This document shows, piece after piece, positions 23,904-29,076 of a DNA stretch of 29,076 nucleotides. The DNA comes from Novosphingobium sp. (GTDB lineage: Bacteria; Pseudomonadota; Alphaproteobacteria; Sphingomonadales; Sphingomonadaceae). The stretch lies in NCBI GenBank assembly GCA_021299075.1, contig JAJTFU010000011.1:1-29076 (forward strand), read 5' to 3'. The position numbers and the translations under genes were made by a program. Below the pieces are notes generated by a model. It did no database searches, was not told the origin of the DNA, and was given only the letters and a program-made list of their open reading frames with translations. Each line of letters opens with the position of its first letter. The stretch's first letter is position 1.

Positions 23904-24518
23904 GTGACCACCCAGCCCGCCTTTCGCCGGTCAGAACCCGATGCCCGCCGCCTCAGCCTGATCGAGGCCTGCGCCCGCGTGCTGGCGCGCGAGGGGATCG
24001 CCGGGGCGAGCGTGCGGACCATCGCGGTCGAGGCCGGAGTGTCGGCCGGGCTGGTCGGGCATTACTTCGCGGGGGTCGATGCGCTGATTGCCGCAACCTA
24101 TGCCCATACCGGGGCGCGGGTCGATACGGCGCTGGAGGCGGCGGTGGCGACGGCGGGTGAGGACCCGCGCGCCCGGCTGGAGGCCTTCGTCACGGCCAGC
24201 TTCGCCGCGCCGATCGCCGATCCCGAGCTGCTCGCGACCTGGATCGCCTTCTGGAGCCTGGTCCGCGCCCGACCCGAAATCGCCGCGCTGCATGACGAGC
24301 AGTACGGCGGTTTTCGCGGCCAGCTGGAGCGCCTGCTAGCGGACTGCGGCCTGCCCGCCGCGCAGCTCCGCACAATGGCAATCGCGATTACCGCGCTGGT
24401 TGACGGTCTGTGGCTGGAACTGTGCCTCTCGCCCCGCGAGCTGACGGCAACTGAAGCCGCCGCCATTGCCCGCGATGCGCTGGCGCGGCTTACTTCGCCA
24501 GTGAAGGCAACAGGCTGA
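23904..24518 (+). CDS. TetR family regulator, BetI-like
   Basis: A 204-residue repressor. The N-terminal helix-turn-helix is ASVRTIAVEAGVSAGLVGHYF (about 36-56), followed by a BetI-type C-terminal domain with DGLWLELCLSPRELT. BetI-like regulators typically respond to choline or other small molecules, but here the ligand is unknown. A GTG at 23904 (MTTQPAFRRSE) is preferred over an upstream reading that would run through the operator and into the oxygenase start. It is divergent from the Rieske oxygenase, so it probably controls that gene and the downstream FAD oxidoreductase. The end overlaps the convergent M20 peptidase by 29 bases. Confidence 0.88.
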   Translation: MTTQPAFRRSEPDARRLSLIEACARVLAREGIAGASVRTIAVEAGVSAGLVGHYFAGVDALIAATYAHTGARVDTALEAAVATAGEDPRARLEAFVTASFAAPIADPELLATWIAFWSLVRARPEIAALHDEQYGGFRGQLERLLADCGLPAAQLRTMAIAITALVDGLWLELCLSPRELTATEAAAIARDALARLTSPVKATG

Positions 24519-25887
24519 AGTAGAAGGTCAGGCCGGGGCGGATGTTGTTGAGGGCAATCCGCTCATTCAGGCCGTGCGAATACTCGTCCGAATCCTTGAT
24601 GAACAGCGGGCTGACCGAATAGGCTGGGACACCCTTGGCCCGGTACCACATCGAATCCGTGGCGCCCGAACTTTGCGCCGGGATCAGCGGGACCTTAGGC
24701 CAGGCCGCAGCCATGGCCTTTTCGACGGCCGTCAGGAAATCCGAGCGCATCGGTGAGGCATCGCTTTCAATTGCATCCCCGCCTGTGAAGTCACTGAATT
24801 TCACTTCGGGCACATTGGCCACGCGGGCCAGTTCGGCGATAATTTCTTCGCGCTTGTGGCCGGGGAAAATGCGGCAGTTGACATTGGCCGTGGCGCGCTG
24901 TGGCAGGGCGTTTTCGGCATGGCCGCCGCTGATCAGGGTGGGCACGCAGGTGGTGCCGACCTTGCCCACATAACTGGGGCTGGCTCGCAGGGTGGCGAGC
25001 GCGGCCTGGTCCTGGGGGTTGGCGGCAAAGGCCCGCATCGCGGCGGCCAGCTTGGGGTCGCCCTCAAACTGCGCGGCCTTTTCGAAATAGGCCTTGGTCA
25101 GCGGGCTCTGCTCGGCCGTGAAGGTGTAGTTGCCGACCCGCTGGACTGCCGTGGCGAGCTGGGTGATCGCGTTTTCCGGACGCGGGGCCGAACTGTGGCC
25201 ACCCGGGTTCGTCACCTCAAGCTTGACGTCGAGGTAGGTCTTCTCGGCCCCTTCCCAGGTCCAGAACAGCGGCTTGCCGCTCGCCTCCTCGTAACTGCCG
25301 CCGATCCCGTCGGTGTTGAGCACCATCTCCGCACCGGCAAACCGGTCCGCGAGGATCCGGCCGGTCTTCATCGTCGTTTCCTCGTCGCCCGAAAAAGCAA
25401 TCACGATTGTGCGCTTGGGCTGCCAGCCGGCCTTGCGCAGCTCCATCAGCCCGACCATGGCCAGGATCATGGACACCTTCTGGTCGCTGGCGCCGCGGCC
25501 AAAGAGGTAACCGTTCTCCACCACCGGGGTGAAGGGATCGCGGGTCCAATCCTTGGGATTGGCCTCAACCACATCCATGTGGCCGGAAATGATCAGCGGC
25601 TTCAGCTTCGGGTCACTGCCCTGCCAGGTCGCGACCAGGTAGACGGTGTCATCGACCGGAGTGATCTCGATATCCTTGTCGGACCAGCCAGCGCCCAGCA
25701 GCGCGGACTTGTAGAGCCGCGCTACGTCGCCAGTCTTGTTGTCCTTACCCCGCACCGAGCGCAGCGCGATCGCCTGCTTCGACAGTTCCAGCACCTGGGC
25801 CTCGGCCGCGGCGCTCGGCACCTTGGGCGGAGCTGCCATGGCGGGGGCAGCAAGGGTAGCGGCAAGCAGCAGGGCAGTGCGACGCAT
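24490..25887 (-). CDS. Exported M20 family metallopeptidase
   Basis: A 465-residue di-zinc peptidase or deacylase with a signal peptide (residues 1-18, AMA-A), so periplasmic. Metal and catalytic residues are His103/Asp105 in SGHMDVV, Asp135 in GRGASDQK, Glu169-Glu170 in SGDEET, Asp193 in LNTDGIG, and a late histidine in DEYSHG. Between them is the dimerisation domain (about 215-330) with NPGGHSS. Family members cleave dipeptides or N-acyl amino acids; the substrate is open. The ATG at 25887 has a perfect AAAGGAG seven bases before it. It lies 50 bases downstream of the PLD-like gene on the same strand, perhaps in one operon. Confidence 0.93.
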   Translation of the reverse strand: MRRTALLLAATLAAPAMAAPPKVPSAAAEAQVLELSKQAIALRSVRGKDNKTGDVARLYKSALLGAGWSDKDIEITPVDDTVYLVATWQGSDPKLKPLIISGHMDVVEANPKDWTRDPFTPVVENGYLFGRGASDQKVSMILAMVGLMELRKAGWQPKRTIVIAFSGDEETTMKTGRILADRFAGAEMVLNTDGIGGSYEEASGKPLFWTWEGAEKTYLDVKLEVTNPGGHSSAPRPENAITQLATAVQRVGNYTFTAEQSPLTKAYFEKAAQFEGDPKLAAAMRAFAANPQDQAALATLRASPSYVGKVGTTCVPTLISGGHAENALPQRATANVNCRIFPGHKREEIIAELARVANVPEVKFSDFTGGDAIESDASPMRSDFLTAVEKAMAAAWPKVPLIPAQSSGATDSMWYRAKGVPAYSVSPLFIKDSDEYSHGLNERIALNNIRPGLTFYFSLLPSLAK

Positions 25888-25937
25888 GGGTATTCTCCTT
25901 TGGACCGCTGCCTAGAGCAACGATCCGGTTTTGCAAA

Positions 25938-27068
25938 TCACGGCTTCCACTCCGCAATGCGCGGACCGTGGCTGAGACGGGCGATGGCCCGGTCGGCCGC
26001 CTTCAACCCCAACCGCGCCGCCCAGGACCGCAGCGCCGAACGATCGCTGGCGAGCGGCGCGGTGCTCCCGGCCTGCAAGGGGAACAGCACATGCTCGCGG
26101 AATTCCTCGATAAGCGCGGCATCGCGCAGCACGGCGACATATTCGGCATTGGCGCGATAGGAGACAAAATCGAAATTGCTCGATCCGACAACCAGCGCCT
26201 CGCCATCGATCAGGGCAGCCTTGGCGTGAGTCATCATCGGGGTCAGGCGGATCTCGATCCCGGCGCTCTCCGCCACGCCCAGCAGGTAATCGCGGATGAT
26301 CGGCTTGTTGTTAGGGCGCGGGGTATAAAGCGTGACCTTGGCCCCGGCCTGCGCCGCCCGGCCCATGGCCTCGACAAAGGGAAAGGTCGGATATGCGCTG
26401 ACCACCTCGAGCGATTGACGCGCCTCGGCAAAGGCAGCGATCAGGGGTGCGAAGCCGGCGGGATTGTCAGCCCCGTCCATACTCAGCAGCGTGGCCCCGC
26501 CGATCTCCGCCAAGGCGCTGCCGCCCTCGCCCCGCCAATCGCGGCCGAATTCGCCGGCCAGCCAATCGGCCAGGCCCCGATGCTCAACCCGGACCATCAT
26601 GTCGTGCCAGGCAAAGTTGTGATCGGAAAAGTTGATCCCGCCCAGCCAGGCGACATCGTCGATCACCAGCAGCTTCTTGTGATTGCGCAGGGCATAGCGC
26701 AGCGGGTTGCGGCCAATCGGATTGGTCACCCGCACCCCGGCGCCCTGCCGCAGCAGCCGATCGAACATGGCGGCGGTGGCGCGCGCCTCGGCATGGATCG
26801 CGGGCTTCCGGCTTAGCGCCAGGAAGGTGTCATTGATGACCTGGCGGGTATAGTCATCGACCAGCACCCGCCGGTCGGTCGCCTGGCTGTGACCAATCGC
26901 TTCGGCCACGGACAGTCCGGCCGCGTCGCCCTCGCCAGTCATTGCCTGGATCAGAACCCGGCGGCGCGCGGCCAGGATATCCGCCCGGCAGCGCTCCCAG
27001 AACGCGGCCGATCCGACCAGCAGTTCCGCACCAAGCGGTTCATCTTGCGGCAAGGGAGGATTGCCCAT
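25938..27068 (-). CDS. Phospholipase D-like / cardiolipin synthase-like protein
   Basis: A 376-residue enzyme of the PLD superfamily with two HKD motifs: HKKLLVID (His130, Lys132, Asp137) followed by GGINFSD, and HAKAALID (His281, Lys283, Asp288) followed by GSSNFD. GSSNFD and GGINFSD are the usual glycine-asparagine tails. It should hydrolyse or transfer phosphatidyl groups, perhaps making cardiolipin. Unlike ClsA it has no N-terminal membrane segments, so it is closer to ClsB/YbhO-type proteins. It starts at 27068 and is divergent from a broken glycosyltransferase gene, with a 14-bp palindrome just upstream. Confidence 0.9.
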   Translation of the reverse strand: MGNPPLPQDEPLGAELLVGSAAFWERCRADILAARRRVLIQAMTGEGDAAGLSVAEAIGHSQATDRRVLVDDYTRQVINDTFLALSRKPAIHAEARATAAMFDRLLRQGAGVRVTNPIGRNPLRYALRNHKKLLVIDDVAWLGGINFSDHNFAWHDMMVRVEHRGLADWLAGEFGRDWRGEGGSALAEIGGATLLSMDGADNPAGFAPLIAAFAEARQSLEVVSAYPTFPFVEAMGRAAQAGAKVTLYTPRPNNKPIIRDYLLGVAESAGIEIRLTPMMTHAKAALIDGEALVVGSSNFDFVSYRANAEYVAVLRDAALIEEFREHVLFPLQAGSTAPLASDRSALRSWAARLGLKAADRAIARLSHGPRIAEWKP

Positions 27069-27071
27069 GGC

Positions 27072-27085
27072 GGCAAGGCCTTGCC
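27072..27085. promoter_or_regulatory. 14-bp palindrome upstream of the PLD-like and glycosyltransferase genes
   Basis: GGCAAGGCCTTGCC is fully self-complementary. The half-site GGCAAGGCC recurs at 27102-27110, 30 bases away, about three helical turns. The position between two divergent starts suits a regulator, but GC-rich palindromes arise by chance and no factor is known. Confidence 0.3.
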
Positions 27086-27136
27086 AGTCGGTTGTGACAA
27101 TGGCAAGGCCAGCCCCGGTCGCGAGGAAGGTGGTTT

Positions 27137-28311
27137 ATGCACGCTCCAGCTCCTCCGCACCTTGCGATCGGCCGTCCTCTCAAGGTGCTTCTGCTGCTCT
27201 CATCGCTCCACGGCGGCGGTGCGGAGCGCGTGGCCGTTCACGTCCTCAACGGTCTCGACCCGAAGCGGATCGACGCCCGGATGGGTCTGCTGCGCAAGGC
27301 TGGCCCCTATGTGAACCTCGTCGTGACGGCCCCAATTCCGACCAGTATGCCGCCGGCAAGCTGATCAACAGCGCCGTGCGCGCGCCGCTCGCCTTCCGGC
27401 AAATGGTCAAGGAAACCCGGCCCGACGTGGTGATGAGTTTCCTCAAGGGCACAAACCTGCTCGCCTGGCTCTCGCTGATGGGCCTGGGTCGCCACCGCCC
27501 GCGCTGGATCGCGCGCGAGGGCAACAATGTGCTGGCCGTGGTGAACGAGGAAGCGCCGAACGAATTCGTGCGCAAGGTCTCGCTGGGGCTCACCAGCCGC
27601 GCCTACAACCGCGCCGACGCGGTGCTGGCCAATGCCACCGACATGGCCGAGACGCTGATCGCCGACCTCTCGCTTGACCGGTCGAAGATGCGGATGATCA
27701 ACAACCCGATCGACCTTGGCACGATTACCACCGCCAAGGACCAGCCGGTGCCGGGTGCGCCCAAGCGGCCCTACATCATCACCGCCGGCCGACTGGAATA
27801 CCAGAAGGCTCACGAAGTGCTGCTGCGCGCCTTTGCCCAGAGCGGTCTGTGGCGCAGCCATGCCCTGGTGATCCTGGGCAAGGGCAGCCGGCTGAACGAA
27901 CTGCACCGCATGGCGGCCCAGTTGGGGATCGGCGAGCATGTCCGCTTTATCGGCTTTGTCGCCAATCCCTATGCCTGGATGGCGGGTGCCGATCTGTTCG
28001 TCTTGCCATCGCGTTGGGAGGGCTTCCCGACCGTCGCCGCCGAGGCACTGGCCTGCGGCGCGCCGCTGCTGCTGACCGACTGCAAGTTCGGCCCGCGCGA
28101 CGTGATCGAACCAGGAGTCTCGGGTGAGCTGGTGCCGGTCGACGATGTCGATGCCCTGGCCCGCGGCATGGCCGACCTGATCGCCGCGCCCAACCGGCGC
28201 GCCGCGCTGCGCGAGGCTGGGTTCGCCCGGGTCCAGCGCTTCGCGATTGCCGAGATGGTCGAACAGTACGCCACCCTGTTTGAGGAATTCGCCCCGGTTT
28301 CCGCGCGTTAA
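27137..28311 (+). pseudogene. Group 4 glycosyltransferase, disrupted by a frameshift
   Basis: The reading frame starting at the ATG at 27137 (ribosome-binding site GGAAGG) encodes LKVLLLLSSLHGGGAERVAVHVLN, a typical GT4 N-terminus, but stops at 27364. The rest of the enzyme continues in another frame, open to 28311, with RPDVVMSFLKGTNLLAW, GRLEYQKAHEVLLRAF, and the nucleotide-sugar site SRWEGFPTVAAEALACG (the E-x7-E pattern). The switch lies at about 27305-27335, after RKAGPYV and before DGPNSDQYAAGKL. Compared with my memory of intact relatives, about 25 residues are missing here, so a deletion of 3n+1 bases is more likely than a single slip. The downstream part could only restart weakly, for example at the ATG at 27403. 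It could also be a sequencing error. Confidence 0.75.
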
Positions 28312-28427
28312 CCCTTTTGCGCTATCCAGTCCCGCTAAGAAACGCCCGCTTCAGGCCACTGGCGCTGGCGCGGCATTTCGCCAACAAGCAGTCATAGCGG
28401 ATTCGCACAGCAAGGGCGCAAAGGGCA

Positions 28428-29076
28428 ATGAAGTTCAACGCTTTGACAGGCATGGTGCTGGCCTTTGTCGGGCTGGTCGGGGCCGCAGGTTATCTGCTGG
28501 TGCGCGAACCCGCGCCCAAGGCGGCGGTGGTTTCGGAACAGGCGGGCAAGCCCGTTGCCGGAGCCGACTTTGCCAAGCCTGGCACGCAGCCCGCTGCTGC
28601 CCCTGCCGCCAAGCCGCGTGATGAGCGCTTTGTCATCAAGCGGGTCCTGCCGATCACCGGGCCGATCAAGTATGGCGAATGGCACTGGGACGAAAAGGGC
28701 GCGCCCGCCGATGGTCCGCTGGTCATGACGGTCGACCTCGACGCCCGCGTCCTCTCGGTCTTCCGCGGCGGCTATGAGATCGGTGCCACGGCAGTCCTGC
28801 TCGGTACCCAGGAAAAGCCGACGCCGCTGGGTAAGTTTCCGGTGATCTGGAAGAAGGCCGATCACTATTCCAGCATCTACGACGGCGCGCCGATGCCCTT
28901 CACCCACCGCCTGACCAACGATGGCATCGCCATTCACGGGACCAAGGTGGAAAAGGGCTATGCCAGCCACGGCTGCATCGGAGTGCCAAACGACTTCGGC
29001 AAGAAGCTGTTCGCCGTCAGCAAGCTGGGCGACGTCGTCTACATCACCAAGGGCAAGCGCATCGGTAAGGGCGACT
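28428..29076 (+). CDS. L,D-transpeptidase (YkuD domain), C-terminus cut by the window
   Basis: The frame is open to the window edge (216 codons visible). An N-terminal hydrophobic segment (about residues 5-25) is a signal anchor, followed by an Ala/Pro/Lys-rich linker (about 26-64). The YkuD domain begins near residue 100 (PLVMTVDLDARVLSVFRGG) and holds the active site IHGTKVEKGYASHGCIGVP with catalytic Cys in SHGC. The arginine that usually follows two residues after that cysteine is glycine here (CIGVP), a variant that also occurs in some alphaproteobacterial members as I recall. It should form 3-3 cross-links in peptidoglycan or attach proteins to it, in the periplasm. The ATG at 28428 follows AAAGGG. 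The 116 bases before it hold no other recognisable site. Confidence 0.88.
   Translation, partial: MKFNALTGMVLAFVGLVGAAGYLLVREPAPKAAVVSEQAGKPVAGADFAKPGTQPAAAPAAKPRDERFVIKRVLPITGPIKYGEWHWDEKGAPADGPLVMTVDLDARVLSVFRGGYEIGATAVLLGTQEKPTPLGKFPVIWKKADHYSSIYDGAPMPFTHRLTNDGIAIHGTKVEKGYASHGCIGVPNDFGKKLFAVSKLGDVVYITKGKRIGKGD

Noticed and set aside
24856..26160. 434-codon plus-strand frame opposite the M20 peptidase and PLD gene
   Set aside because: It spans the boundary of two good minus-strand genes and its translation looks like a shadow.
27300..27340. Programmed ribosomal frameshift in the glycosyltransferase
   Set aside because: No slippery heptamer with a downstream structure is evident, and sequence seems to be missing relative to relatives, so mutation or error fits better.
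1..29076. Prophage, insertion sequence, CRISPR array, toxin-antitoxin or secretion/defence island
   Set aside because: I saw no transposase, integrase, repeat-spacer array or known toxin pair on either strand; gene content is housekeeping and metabolic.

Overview
The window looks like a chromosomal segment of a GC-rich alphaproteobacterium, most likely Sphingomonadales (Novosphingobium/Sphingobium-like). This is inferred from the dnaA-rpsT-mutM / ubiE-ubiB neighbourhood, the pairing of a large TonB-dependent receptor with a TPR-sulfotransferase, GANTC sites near dnaA, and two long palindromic repeats of a kind common in these genomes. I see no transposase, phage gene, CRISPR array, tRNA or rRNA.

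Layout. 1-3070: N-terminus of an M48 membrane protease (cut by the window edge), dapB, a class III sirtuin translationally coupled to a GFA-fold zinc protein, and moeB. 3180-5645: a two-gene catabolic-looking operon (acyl-CoA ligase, SDR dehydrogenase). 5747-8405: an exported EreA/ChaN-like protein, then a TetR regulator divergent from two small membrane proteins with palindromic operators between them. 8470-15302: a housekeeping block with dnaA, rpsT and mutM on the minus strand and, divergently, the tight operon ubiE-ubiB-hypothetical-LMW phosphatase-YbaK. 15391-19628: TonB-dependent receptor and TPR-sulfotransferase. 19700-24518: an APC amino-acid permease, a PYROXD2/phytoene-desaturase-like oxidoreductase, a Rieske oxygenase alpha subunit and a divergent BetI-like TetR regulator with a 24-bp operator-like palindrome. 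24490-29076: exported M20 peptidase, phospholipase D-like protein, a glycosyltransferase gene broken by a frameshift, and the start of an L,D-transpeptidase.

How the genes work together. Core functions are lysine/peptidoglycan precursor synthesis (dapB), molybdopterin activation (moeB), replication initiation (dnaA), oxidised-base repair (mutM) and ubiquinone synthesis (ubiE, ubiB). The accessory part suggests uptake and oxidation of small organic compounds: outer-membrane receptor, permease, Rieske oxygenase with no local electron-transfer partner, FAD oxidoreductase, CoA ligase and dehydrogenase, with two local TetR switches. No substrate can be named from sequence alone.

The best candidates for something undescribed are the receptor/TPR-sulfotransferase pair, the TetR-controlled pair of small membrane proteins, and the orphan Rieske/PYROXD2-like unit. 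Nothing here is clearly a new defence or mobile system.
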